From contig NZ_CP089414.1 in NCBI RefSeq assembly GCF_022394535.1, positions 2,108,001-2,172,000 of the forward strand: a DNA stretch of 64,000 bases. Reading direction: 5' to 3'. A model generated the notes under the pieces. That model was not told where the DNA came from. It made no database searches and saw only the letters and a list, made by a program, of their open reading frames with translations. This DNA comes from Dyella terrae (GTDB taxonomy: Bacteria; Pseudomonadota; Gammaproteobacteria; Xanthomonadales; Rhodanobacteraceae). This document shows, piece after piece, positions 12,921 through 24,411 of the stretch; within the stretch, counting starts at the first letter, position 1; every line of letters begins with the position of its first letter. Position numbers and translations under genes: made by a program.

Positions 12921-14039
12921 ATGATGTCTGAACTGTGGTCCCATCTGGTCAGCTGGTTCGCCAGCCATGGCGTGCTGCCGGTGCTGCAGTTTCTGCACCT
13001 GGAAGGCCTTGCCGGCGACCCGAACGACATCTCCGCCTCGCTACTCATCGCTGCGTTCCAGCTCTGCGTGATCGGTCTCATCTTCCGCCCGCTGGAAAGC
13101 ATGGTGCCGGCGGAGAAATGGGAAGACCGCAAGCTCACCAAGGTCGACTTCCAATACACCGTGATGATGCTGGTCGGCATCTTTCCGATCTTCAGCTTCC
13201 TTATCCTCACGCCCATCGCCAACTATTTCGGCGGCCCCGACACCGGTCCCAGCGACGCCAGCGCTTCGCCGCTCGCCATCACGCACTGGCTGCCGTGGTT
13301 GAAGCAGCATCCGTGGCTGCTGTTCGGTTGCTACTACGTCATCTACGACCTGGTGTACTACTGGATGCATCGCCTACAGCACGCGCTGCCCTGGTGGTGG
13401 GCGCTGCACAGCATGCACCACAGCACGCGCCAGATGAGCTGCTGGACGAACGACCGCGGCAGCCTTATCGACGGTTTCATCCAGTCGATGATCCTGGCCT
13501 GCGTCGGCATCGTGATGGGCGTGGAGCCTGAGCAGTTCGCTTGGCTGGTGTTGATCGGCGAGTTGGTGCAGAACTTCTCGCATGCGAATGTACGCATCGC
13601 CTTCGGCCCGGTGTTCAACCGCCTGTTGGTGTCGCCCAAGTTCCATCGCCTGCACCACATGCTGGTCGATCCCACGCGCCCGAACCTGCACAACTGCAAC
13701 TTCGGTCAGGTGTTCTCGATCTGGGATGTGATCTTCGGCACCGCGCTGTACAACGAGCCGCTGCGCCCCACCGGCGTGGGCGACCCCATGGTGGACGACG
13801 ACAATAACCACGGCCTCGTCGGCCTGCATTGGAATGCGGCCAAGCGCTTCTGGGGCGCGGTGCGTCGTCCGGCCGGCTGGAAGTTCGGTGAGGTCGCGTT
13901 CGGCCCGGATTACCGCCCGATACCCGTGGATCAGCTCGATCTGCATGGGTTGGCCCACCACGTACTGCAGCCGGCGCACACCAGCGAGCCGGCGGACAAC
14001 GGCATCGATACCGTGACCGAGTCCGCCACCACCGCCTGA
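12921..14039 (+). CDS. sterol desaturase / fatty acid hydroxylase family protein
   Basis: About 372 residues, an integral membrane di-iron oxygenase. Several hydrophobic segments and the histidine boxes WMHRLQHALPWWWALHSMHHS and RLHHM are visible. It probably hydroxylates or desaturates a lipid; the substrate is unknown. It stands alone, 147 bp after murU. In-frame GTG (12915) and ATG (12924) starts are near the ATG chosen. Confidence 0.88.
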   Translation: MMSELWSHLVSWFASHGVLPVLQFLHLEGLAGDPNDISASLLIAAFQLCVIGLIFRPLESMVPAEKWEDRKLTKVDFQYTVMMLVGIFPIFSFLILTPIANYFGGPDTGPSDASASPLAITHWLPWLKQHPWLLFGCYYVIYDLVYYWMHRLQHALPWWWALHSMHHSTRQMSCWTNDRGSLIDGFIQSMILACVGIVMGVEPEQFAWLVLIGELVQNFSHANVRIAFGPVFNRLLVSPKFHRLHHMLVDPTRPNLHNCNFGQVFSIWDVIFGTALYNEPLRPTGVGDPMVDDDNNHGLVGLHWNAAKRFWGAVRRPAGWKFGEVAFGPDYRPIPVDQLDLHGLAHHVLQPAHTSEPADNGIDTVTESATTA

Positions 14040-14058
14040 GGCGGCCGTGTAGAAGTCC

Positions 14059-14994
14059 TCAGCGCTGCTTGCGCTGCGGACGCTGCCTCCCGGCCACGGC
14101 AGCCGTCCCGTCGTCGCCGGGAAATAGCCGCGTCGCCATAAAGTCGACGAACACTCGCACCCTTGGCAGCAAGGTGCGCCCGGAAGGCCACACCGCCCAA
14201 AATTGTCCGTGGTCAGTGATGTGGTCGGCCAGCACCGTTTGCAGCGCGCCATCGCGTATCGCATCACGGGCGAGGAAATCGGGCATGTAAGCAAGGCCAT
14301 GCCCGGCGAGAGTGGCCGCCAGCACGGCCTCCATGTTGTTGCACACAAGCGACGGGCGAAGGCGCAGCGGCCCATCTGTGGCAACGCCCCACTCCATCAA
14401 TTTGCCCGTGGTGACGAAGCAATAGCGAATGCAATCGTGTCGCTCCAGATATCCAACCGACAGCGGCGTACCGTGTTCGCGAAGGTAGTCCGGCGAAGCA
14501 CACAGCACGAAACGGAATGGCCCCAACCGCCGTGCTGCAAGACGCGAATCAGCCAGAGTGCCACTGCGGATGGCGACATCGATGCCTGCTTCAACCAGAT
14601 CGACCAGTTGATCGCTGCAATCGAGATCCAGCGTGATTTCCGGATAGAGATCCCGGAAAGCTTTCAGATGCGGCAGCAGAAAGCGATAGCCGATGGCCGG
14701 CACGCTGACCCGTAACTGCCCCCTCGGTGCCTGCACCGCGCGTGTCATCTCCGCTTCGGCATCCTGCAGTTCGTCCAGGATTCGTCGGCAGCGCTCGAAG
14801 AACACCATGCCCTCCGCGGTGAGCCGCACCTTGCGCGTGCTGCGCAGGAACAGGCGCACGCCCATCGCCTTTTCCAGCCGGGCAATGCTTTTCCCGATAG
14901 CCGACGACGACACACCCAGTGTCCGGGCCGCGCCTGTGAAGCTCAGTGCCTCCGCGCTACGAACGAAGGCGACGATGCCCGTCAGGCTATCCAT
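14059..14994 (-). CDS. LysR-family regulator
   Basis: 311 residues. The N-terminal winged helix is FVRSAEALSFTGAARTLGVSSSAIGKSIARLE; the C-terminal substrate-binding domain shows LDLDCSDQLVDLVEAGIDVAIRSG, as in the CrgA/AaeR branch. It is divergent from the MFS gene at 15138 with a 143-bp intergenic region, so it probably controls that exporter. The C-terminus ends in a basic tail (RQRPQRKQR). Confidence 0.92.
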   Translation of the reverse strand: MDSLTGIVAFVRSAEALSFTGAARTLGVSSSAIGKSIARLEKAMGVRLFLRSTRKVRLTAEGMVFFERCRRILDELQDAEAEMTRAVQAPRGQLRVSVPAIGYRFLLPHLKAFRDLYPEITLDLDCSDQLVDLVEAGIDVAIRSGTLADSRLAARRLGPFRFVLCASPDYLREHGTPLSVGYLERHDCIRYCFVTTGKLMEWGVATDGPLRLRPSLVCNNMEAVLAATLAGHGLAYMPDFLARDAIRDGALQTVLADHITDHGQFWAVWPSGRTLLPRVRVFVDFMATRLFPGDDGTAAVAGRQRPQRKQR

Positions 14995-15137
14995 GCAGGG
15001 TTTCCATTAGAGACATACGCTCCGTTATAAGCGGACATCAAGGCCAATTATCAATGGATTAGGTAGTTCATAGCATATACCGGCCCGCCAAAGCCTCATG
15101 GCTTACGCCCACTCTTTCGCACAACGCCGGGACACTC

Positions 15138-16697
15138 ATGAACGCCCCACACTCCATCTCCTACCCATCCGGGCGAAGTCAGCGCCTGGTATTGGCTTCG
15201 GTTTGCCTCGCCGCCATCGTGCTGCCCCTGAGCTTTTCCGGTGGCGCCATCGCAACACCCGACATCGCCCGTCAGCTCGGCGGCACGTCGGTCGCCCTTA
15301 CCTGGGTGACCAATGCCTTCATGCTCAGCTTCGGCAGCCTATTGATGGCTGCCGGAGCGCTGGCCGACCAATACGGCCGCAAGCGCGTATTCGCCGCCGG
15401 CATGGCGTTGTTCGTGCTCAGCTCGATCCTGCTGGCTCTCGCACCCACCGTGTTCTGGCTGGACGTGTTGCGTGCCATGCAAGGCGTCGCCGCAGCGGCG
15501 GCACTTTCAGGCGGCTCCGCCGCGCTCGCGCAGGAGTTCGAAGGACACGCGCGGACCCGGGCCTTCGGCCTGCTGGGCACCAGCTTCGGCCTGGGCCTCG
15601 CCTTCGGTCCCGTGATCGCGGGATCGCTGATTGCATGGCTCGGATGGCGTGCGATCTTCGCTTTCATTGCCGTTATCGCTGGCGTGGCCATGAGCTTCGG
15701 CCTGCCCCGCATGCGCGAAACCCGTGATCCCGCCGCAGCGGGATTGGACTGGCCCGGAACGCTTTGCTTCACCGCGATGCTGGTACTGCTGACCTTCGGC
15801 ATCATCCAGGCGCCGATCGCCGGATGGAGCAGCCCGTTGATCGTGGCGCTGCTTGTCGGTGCCGGCGTGTTGCTGCTGGCTTTCATCATGATCGAGGCAC
15901 GCGTCGAGCGCCCCATGCTGGACCTGTCGCTGTTCCGATATCCGCGCTTTATCGGCGTGCAGATGCTGCCGGTGGGAACGTGCTACTGCTACATCGTGCT
16001 CGTCGTGTTGCTGCCCCTTCGCCTGATTGGCATCGAGGGCTGGGGAGAAATGCGTGCGGGACTGTTCATGCTCGCGCTCTCCGCGCCGCTGTTGTTCATG
16101 CCTCTGGTGGCATCGCGGCTCGCCCATCGCGTATCGCCGGGCCTGCTGTCCGGGCTCGGTTTTCTGATCGCCGCCGCTGGCCTTATCTGGCTCGCCCGAA
16201 CCTCGTTCGCAGGCGATGCGCTTCCGATACTGCTGCCGCTTTTCCTCATCGGATCAGGTGCAGGCATCCCCTGGGGCTTGATGGACGGCCTTGCCATCAG
16301 CGTGGTCCCGAAAGAGCGCGCTGGCATGGCGACCGGCATCTTCAGCACCACCCGCGTGGCAGGCGAAGGCATCGCACTGGCCAGCGTCGGCGCCATGCTC
16401 GCGTGGATCATCCAGTCCACGCTGTCCCATACGTCGCCGGGCCTGTCGCAGACGTCGATGGCAGCCGCCTCCCAACAACTAGCGACGGGAGAACTGCGGA
16501 TGGCATCCAACCTGCTCCACCCGATACCTGCTGCAGCCATCAAGCTTATCTATGCCGACGCGTTCCATGTGTTGCTCCTGGGATTGGCCGCGATCACCGT
16601 TGGCTGTGCGATCACCGTCTTCTGGGTGATTGGCGCACCCGAGGCTCATGGGTCGATCTCAACAACGCGTCGTGAAGCTACGGATACTTCGTCGTGA
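15138..16697 (+). CDS. MFS drug/solute exporter, DHA2 type
   Basis: 519 residues with about 14 hydrophobic segments. The family motif GALADQYGRKRVFAAGM (motif A) is visible near residues 75-92, and LGTSFGLGLAFGPVIAG matches motif C of drug:H+ antiporters. It is an inner-membrane exporter, probably regulated by the divergent LysR gene. The substrate is unknown. The ribosome binding site is weak. Confidence 0.92.
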   Translation: MNAPHSISYPSGRSQRLVLASVCLAAIVLPLSFSGGAIATPDIARQLGGTSVALTWVTNAFMLSFGSLLMAAGALADQYGRKRVFAAGMALFVLSSILLALAPTVFWLDVLRAMQGVAAAAALSGGSAALAQEFEGHARTRAFGLLGTSFGLGLAFGPVIAGSLIAWLGWRAIFAFIAVIAGVAMSFGLPRMRETRDPAAAGLDWPGTLCFTAMLVLLTFGIIQAPIAGWSSPLIVALLVGAGVLLLAFIMIEARVERPMLDLSLFRYPRFIGVQMLPVGTCYCYIVLVVLLPLRLIGIEGWGEMRAGLFMLALSAPLLFMPLVASRLAHRVSPGLLSGLGFLIAAAGLIWLARTSFAGDALPILLPLFLIGSGAGIPWGLMDGLAISVVPKERAGMATGIFSTTRVAGEGIALASVGAMLAWIIQSTLSHTSPGLSQTSMAAASQQLATGELRMASNLLHPIPAAAIKLIYADAFHVLLLGLAAITVGCAITVFWVIGAPEAHGSISTTRREATDTSS

Positions 16698-16734
16698 TGA
16701 TGGACGTCCAAACTAAACGCGCTCGCCATGCACT

Positions 16735-17643
16735 TCATGCGACGGGATACCACGCATAACCGTTATCGCCCGCATCAATCCGACCCAACCCAGGAAAAGG
16801 CGCGTGAGCCGCGGCGACGATATCGCCCCGGTGGCATGCTTCGGCAAGAAAGGTGGCGCGAGTCATTCTCGCCTGCGCCGGCTCGCTGTCGTAGCAGACC
16901 GTTACATCGGGATCGGCCAATTGCACGGATGCGACATGGAACAAGTCGCCACAGAAAACGACATCCCCCTCGTCAGTGCGCAACCGATATCCCGTGTGAC
17001 CTCCGGTGTGTCCTGCCAAAGGCTCCGCCGTCAGGCAGTCGCCCCACGACGCTCCCGGATCAAAAAGCCGGTAACGCCCTTCTGCCTGATACGGCGCCAG
17101 GATCTGGCGTGCGTGTTCAAACGTCGCACGTACGCTTGCATCCACCGCCGCAGGATCGCCAGCGCCCAACCAGAAAGCGTCTTCCTCACGCGGCACGTGG
17201 ATCACCGCGCGCGGAAACACGGCCACGCCATTTCGCGTCAGGCCACCGATGTGGTCAGGATGAAGATGGGTCACCAACACCGTGTCGATCTGCTCAGGGC
17301 GCAGCCCTGCCGCCGCCAGCTGCGCCGACATGTCGCCGAGCGTTGCGTCTTGCAGGTCGCCGGCGCCTGCATCGACGAGCACGCGATGCGTGCGGTTCTC
17401 GATCAGAAAGGCGTTGACGTGACTGCTAACCACCTCGCCAAGGCAGGCGCGCTCCAACAAGGGTTGCATGGGCGTCTCGCCATCACGCAGAACCTCATGA
17501 ACGGACAACGCGAAATAGCCATCGCACAGCGCCGTTATCGTCGTGCCACCGAGATGGAAGCGATGGAAACCCGTTATGCCGATCGGATGGTCCTGCTGCG
17601 AACCGGATGGCAAGAACACAGCATAATCGTCACTGCACATCAT
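16735..17643 (-). CDS. MBL-fold metallo-hydrolase
   Basis: 302 residues with the zinc-binding HLHPDHIGG plus downstream His and Asp ligands (LAGHTGGHTGYRL, VVFCGDLFHVASV), as in lactonase-like or AHL-lactonase-like MBL enzymes. No signal peptide is seen. The start follows CAGGAG about 6 bp upstream; the longer frame to 17685 lacks a ribosome binding site. The same-strand LysR gene at 17722 lies just upstream and may regulate it. Confidence 0.88.
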   Translation of the reverse strand: MMCSDDYAVFLPSGSQQDHPIGITGFHRFHLGGTTITALCDGYFALSVHEVLRDGETPMQPLLERACLGEVVSSHVNAFLIENRTHRVLVDAGAGDLQDATLGDMSAQLAAAGLRPEQIDTVLVTHLHPDHIGGLTRNGVAVFPRAVIHVPREEDAFWLGAGDPAAVDASVRATFEHARQILAPYQAEGRYRLFDPGASWGDCLTAEPLAGHTGGHTGYRLRTDEGDVVFCGDLFHVASVQLADPDVTVCYDSEPAQARMTRATFLAEACHRGDIVAAAHAPFPGLGRIDAGDNGYAWYPVA

Positions 17644-17721
17644 GGAAGCTCCTGAAGAAAGGAGCCCTAGCCTGCACGCCATCATGCCTCGCGCACACTG
17701 ACACCGACGTGGGTCAGCCCT

Positions 17722-18597
17722 TCATGGATGTTCGGGAGTGCTGCCGTCAGCAGGCCCCAACAGGCGCACCGCGATATCCGCCAGCGCACGCACCCCGCCC
17801 ATGCTCCGCAGATCCTCGTGGTAGCCCATCCAGATGTATCGCGACGGCGGTGCATCGCCCAGGTCCACGCGGGTCAGCCCGCTCGTCGCATCGCCAACAG
17901 CGTGCGGCAATACGGCCAGCCCCGTGCCTTGCTGACACAAGTGCGCCTGTAAGGCCCGATGGTTGGAGACCACCACGGGCCGCGCATGCGGGAGCGTCGC
18001 GCGCAGCCAATCCGTTTCCGGGTAGCTGTGTTCGGATGTATCCATGACGATGAGGTTTGTTCCCCGGCCGTCGCCGCGCTCGATCCGCGACTGATCGTTT
18101 CGCGCGTACAAACCGTAGTCGATGCGCAGAAGCTGGCATTGAACGACGCCGGGCTCATCGAAAGGCACCACGCGGAACACGACGTCCGCCTCGCGGCGGG
18201 ATAGGTCGAAGCGCCGCGAACTCACCATCAGTTCCGGCACCACGTCGGGGTGCTCGCGCCGCAGCGCATCGATGACGGGCGGCAGAACATAGGTAGCGAA
18301 CCAGTCGGCCGAGGAGATGCGCAACGGACCCGGTGTGCCGTCGTCACCCGCCAATCGACGCTGGAAGGCCATCGCCGCGCCTTCCATCTCCTCCGCCAGC
18401 GCAAGCACTCGCGCGCCGGCTTCCGTCAGAAGAACACCGTTGTCGTGCCGCTGGACCAGCGGTTGGCCCACGTCGTCTTCAAGCGCGCGAATTCGCCGCC
18501 CGACGGTGGGATGGCTGAGCTGCAGGGAACGCGCAGCGGCTCCCAGTGACCCTTGGCGCGCCACGGCGAGAAAGATGCGAACGTCACTCCATTCCAT
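17722..18597 (-). CDS. LysR-family regulator
   Basis: 291 residues from MEWSDVRIFLAVARQGSLG. The helix-turn-helix is AARSLQLSHPTVGRRIRALE; the effector domain shows ADVVFRVVPFDEPGVVQCQLL. It is upstream of the MBL hydrolase on the same strand (78 bp gap). The frame runs on to 18813 through the secF terminator, but that extension is not LysR sequence. Confidence 0.9.
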   Translation of the reverse strand: MEWSDVRIFLAVARQGSLGAAARSLQLSHPTVGRRIRALEDDVGQPLVQRHDNGVLLTEAGARVLALAEEMEGAAMAFQRRLAGDDGTPGPLRISSADWFATYVLPPVIDALRREHPDVVPELMVSSRRFDLSRREADVVFRVVPFDEPGVVQCQLLRIDYGLYARNDQSRIERGDGRGTNLIVMDTSEHSYPETDWLRATLPHARPVVVSNHRALQAHLCQQGTGLAVLPHAVGDATSGLTRVDLGDAPPSRYIWMGYHEDLRSMGGVRALADIAVRLLGPADGSTPEHP

Positions 18598-18685
18598 GCC
18601 CAGACTCCTGTGCGCGACCTTGGAACTGTGGGTGCGCGCGAGACGTTCGACAAGGCCGTCGGCACGGCGAGGGCATGCCCGAAAC

Positions 18686-18712
18686 GAAAAAGGCCCGGGT
18701 TTCCCCGGGCCT
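18686..18712 (-). terminator. intrinsic terminator of the yajC-secD-secF operon
   Basis: Arms GGCCCGGG and CCCGGGCC separated by 4 nt, followed on the minus strand by TTTTTCGTTT. Pyrimidine-rich sequence on the plus-strand side may make it work in both directions. It lies 29 bp past the secF stop. Confidence 0.85.
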
Positions 18713-18740
18713 TCTTTCTTCCATCGAAGTGGTGGACGCC

Positions 18741-19706
18741 TTACGGGCGGCGCGCCAGCTCCGGGTTTTCCTTGGTCTTGGGCATCAGATCCTGCTTGGA
18801 CACACCCAGCCACAGCAGGATCGGGCTCGCCACGAAGATCGAGGAGAGCGTACCCACCAGGATACCGATCAACATGGTGATGGCGAAGCCGTGCACCGCC
18901 GGACCACCGAAGAAATACAGCGCAGCCATGGTGATGCCGGTGAACAGCGCGGTGATGATGGTTCGCGACAGCGTGTTGTTGATCGAGCGGTTGAGGATCT
19001 CCTCCGGCTCGGCCTTGCGGGCCAAGCGGAACAGTTCACGCACGCGGTCGAACACCACCACCTTGTCGTTGATGGAGTAACCGATCACCGCCAGCACTGA
19101 GGCAAGCACCGTCAAATCGAACTCACGCTGCATAAGCGCGAAGATGCCTACAGTGATCAGCGCGTCGTGGAGCTCGGTGGCGATAGCCGCCACGGCGAAG
19201 CGCCACTCGAAGCGGATGCCCAGGTACAGGCCGATGCCGAGCACCACCACGATGGCGGCGACAATGCCATCACTGCGCAGTTCTTCGCCAACGGCGGAGC
19301 CCACGTAGTCACGGCTCTTGAGCTTGGCATCGGGACGAGCCACCTGCAGCGCCTTGGTGACATCCTCGGCGATCTTGTCCAGGTTCACCTTGCCGCCGTC
19401 GGCTACGCCGGAGCTCGGGTCGTCCTTGGGCTGCAGGCGAATGGATACTTCCTTGGTACCGCCCAGGCTCTGCACCAGGGCGTGCTCCATGCCGCCCTTC
19501 TCCAGCGCGTCGCGGACTTCTCCGACCTGCACGGGGTTGTCGTAGTCCACCACCAGCGATACACCGCCGGTGAAGTCGAGGCCGTAGTTGAGTCCCTTCA
19601 CCGCGATCAGCGTGATGGAGGCGATCATCAACAGAATCGCGATGCCCACGCTGATCTTCCTCATGCCGAGGAAGTTCACATTGGCGTTGTGGTTGAAGAT
19701 TTCCAT
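18741..19706 (-). CDS. secF: protein translocase subunit SecF
   Basis: 321 residues, six membrane helices. The N-terminal signature GLDFTGGVSLVVDY and the SecD/SecF motif SINDKVVVFDRVRE are visible. It works with SecD and YajC to drive late steps of Sec export with the proton motive force. It is the last gene of the tgt-yajC-secD-secF cluster and ends before an intrinsic terminator. Confidence 0.96.
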   Translation of the reverse strand: MEIFNHNANVNFLGMRKISVGIAILLMIASITLIAVKGLNYGLDFTGGVSLVVDYDNPVQVGEVRDALEKGGMEHALVQSLGGTKEVSIRLQPKDDPSSGVADGGKVNLDKIAEDVTKALQVARPDAKLKSRDYVGSAVGEELRSDGIVAAIVVVLGIGLYLGIRFEWRFAVAAIATELHDALITVGIFALMQREFDLTVLASVLAVIGYSINDKVVVFDRVRELFRLARKAEPEEILNRSINNTLSRTIITALFTGITMAALYFFGGPAVHGFAITMLIGILVGTLSSIFVASPILLWLGVSKQDLMPKTKENPELARRP

Positions 19707-19776
19707 GTTGGATTCTCTTTATGGAAGTCCATTTCCAAGAGCGCGGCCATCCATGGCCGCACTTCTCATTAGGTGC

Positions 19777-21648
19777 TTAGACCGACAGCGTCTTGAGCTT
19801 GCGATGGCCGTGGATCAGCGCGGTGATCGCGTGCGTCACGGTGACCGAGGTGAACATCGAGGTCAAAATACCGATCAGCAGCGTCACGCCGAAGCCCTTG
19901 ATCGGGCCCGAGCCCATCGTGGTCAGCGCTAGTGCGGCGATCAGGTGGGTGACGTTGGCGTCGAGAATGGTGGCCCATGCCTTGTCGTAACCGGCACGGA
20001 TCGCGGCATGTGGCGACGAACCATTGCGCAGTTCTTATCGTATGCGTTCGCAGATCAGCACGTTCGCGTCGATCGCCATACCCAACGTCAGCACGATACC
20101 GGCAATGCCCGGCATGGTAAGCGTGACGCCGATGGCCGACATCACGGCGATCAGGATGACGAGGTTGAAGAACAGCGCCACGTCGGCCACGAGACCGAAG
20201 AGCTTGTAGTAGAGCGCGGCGGCAAGCAGCACCAGGGCGAGACCCAGGGTCACTGCGCGCAGGCCCTTGCTGATGTTGTCCTGGCCAAGGCTGGGACCGA
20301 TCACGCGCTCCTCGACGATGTCGACCGCTGCGGCGAGCGAGCCACCCTTGAGCAGCAACGCCAACTCGGAGGCTTCCTTCGGACTGCGCAAGCCGGTGGT
20401 CTGGAAGTTCTTGCCGAACACGCCATTGATGGTGGCGTAGTTGATTACTTCTTCCGTGACCTTCGGCGTGCGCACTTCCTTGCCATCGACCATCTTGGTG
20501 TCGACCACGCGCTCGACATACACCACGCCCATCGGCTTGCCGACGTTGCCGGTGGTGAAGTCCAGCATCTTCTTGGCGCCTGCGGCGTTCAGCGTGACCG
20601 ACACGGCGGGCGAACCGCTCTGCTGGTCGAACGTGGACGACGCATCCACCAGCTGGTCGCCGGTGACGATGATGTTCTTGCTGAGCAGGTACGGACGACC
20701 GTCGCGATCCTTGTAGAGGCGTGCGTCGGGCGGAACGATGCCGGTGCGGGCAGCGTCGATGGCCTGCTGCGGCGTACCGTAGCCCGAGCGGTATTCCAGC
20801 GTGGCCACGGCACCGATGAGCTTCTTGGCCTCGGCCGTGTCCTGCACGCCGGCCAGCTCGACCACGATGCGGCTGTCGCCCTGCTGCTGGATGATCGGCT
20901 CGGACACGCCCAGCGCATTGATACGGTTGCGCAGGGTGCCAAGGTTCTGGCGAATCGTGTTCAGCGACAGCTCGCGCAGCTTGTCCGGGCGCACCACGGC
21001 GTTGAGCGGGAAGCGGTCGCCAGTGGTGCTGCCATCCGTCACGGTGAGGTCGGGATAATCCGCCGTGATCGCGGTGGCGGCAGCAGCACGGTCTTCCGCG
21101 GACTTCAGCACCACGGACACACCCTGCCCACGCTGCGAGTTGCGCACCACCGACTCGTAGCGAATGTTCTTTTCGCGCAGCAGACTGCGGATGTCGTCCG
21201 CATAGCGCGCTTCCTGCTTGTCAACCACGTCGTCCAGATCGACCTGCATGAGGAAGTGCACGCCGCCCTGCAAGTCCAGGCCCAACGGCATCGACTTCGC
21301 GCCGATGGCGTTCAGCCAGTGCGGTACGGTGGACTTGAGGTTGAACGCCACGGTGTAGTCGTCGCCCAACGCAGCCTTGATCGCGTCAGCGGCGCTCTTC
21401 TGCACGTCGGGGTTGGCGAAGCTGGCAAGCAAATGGTCGCCATTGAGCTCAATGCCAGTATTGGTGACGTTCGCCTTCTGCAGCGCGTCGGATACCTTCT
21501 GCTCAAGCGCCTGGTCGACCGTGCCATTACGGTTGGCCGTGATCTGCACGGCAGGCACCGGCAGGAACACATTGGGCAACGCGTAGACAATGCCGAGCGC
21601 CAATACGATGGCGACCAGCGCATATTTCCAGCGTGGAAAATCACTCAT
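19777..21648 (-). pseudogene. secD: secD interrupted by an in-frame TAA at codon 538
   Basis: Reads as SecD from MSDFPRWKYALVAIVLALG, with the family motif GLDLQGGVHFLMQVD and the conserved GMAIDANVLICERIR. At 20035-20037 a TAA occurs. The same frame then continues for 85 codons with the expected C-terminus (ELRNGSSPHAAIRAGYDKAW, ..TTMGSGPIKGFGVTLLIG, ..HGHRKLKTLSV) and stops at 19777-19779. One base change (GAA to TAA in the conserved ERIREELRNG) explains it. The 537-residue product would lack the last membrane helices. SecD is important for growth, so sequencing error, readthrough or two-part function must be considered. Confidence 0.85.
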
Positions 21649-21735
21649 GCCTTGAATCCGTCAAAAGCCGCGGCTGAGGCAGCCGCGGCGAGCAATGCTT
21701 CGTATGGACCGGGGCCCCTCCGCCCCGGCAAGTCG

Positions 21736-22071
21736 TCAGGACGACTTCAGCGTGCCCTTGGGCAGGACCTGCTGCACGGCGCCCTTCTGCAGCTTGATCT
21801 TCACGTTCGGCGCGATTTCGACCGTGACGAAGCTCTCACCGATCTCTTCCACGCGGCCGGCAATGCCGCCGTTCGTGACCACTTCGTCACCCTTGGCCAG
21901 ACCGGAGAGCAGCGCGCGATGCTCCTTTTGGCGCTTCATCTGCGGGCGGATCATGACGAAGAACATGACCACCAACAGCAGGATCGGCAAAGCCAGGCCC
22001 ATCAAGGGATTGCCCTGGGCACCGGCTGCGGGAGCGGCCTGAGCCAGCAGGAACGACATCGGAAGATTCAT
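21736..22071 (-). CDS. yajC: preprotein translocase accessory subunit YajC
   Basis: 111 residues with one membrane helix (LALPILLLVVMFFVMIRP) followed by RPQMKRQKEHRALLSGLAKGDEVVTNGG, the YajC signature. It partners SecD/SecF at the inner membrane. An ATG at 22059 (MSFLLAQ) is an equally likely start. Longer frames upstream read through a repeat and are rejected. Confidence 0.94.
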   Translation of the reverse strand: MNLPMSFLLAQAAPAAGAQGNPLMGLALPILLLVVMFFVMIRPQMKRQKEHRALLSGLAKGDEVVTNGGIAGRVEEIGESFVTVEIAPNVKIKLQKGAVQQVLPKGTLKSS

Positions 22072-22267
22072 CAGCTTGTCTCGCAAGTGGCGGTATTGAC
22101 AGACATTTCTGACAACACCTGATAAAAGATCGTGGATTATGCCACGCGCCCCCGGACCCTGCATGCGCTGCAAGGCCCACCCGACGAAGGTTCTGGCGTC
22201 GGCATGGGCGGATTCCAAGGGGCTGGACCGGTATCGGCCCTGATGGCCCCCGCACGCTCCCATCGGC

Positions 22268-22387
22268 GTCATCCCGGCGCAGGCCGGGATCCAGTAGCGA
22301 CGACGGTGGGTTGTCGCCTAAATGCTGGACACCTTTCGCGACAACCGGCCACGATGGCAACTGGATTCCGGCCTGCGCCGGAATGAC
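22268..22387. repeat. inverted pair of REP-like palindromes between yajC and tgt
   Basis: GTCATCCCGGCGCAGGCCGGG.. (22268-22294) faces ..CCGGCCTGCGCCGGAATGAC (22361-22387); each is itself palindromic. The 353 bp between yajC and tgt holds no other feature I can support. Confidence 0.7.
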
Positions 22388-22424
22388 GAGCTTGAGGCCT
22401 CGTTTCAATCAGGCTGTCTGGCGG

Positions 22425-24369
<1,945 letters not shown>

Positions 24370-24411
24370 TGAGGTTCTATATATACTTTCTATGTCGCTC
24401 AAGGATGACCC

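Noticed and set aside
19769..19978. Separate 69-aa gene after truncated secD
   Set aside because: It is out of frame with the conserved SecD C-terminus, which continues in the original frame after the TAA.
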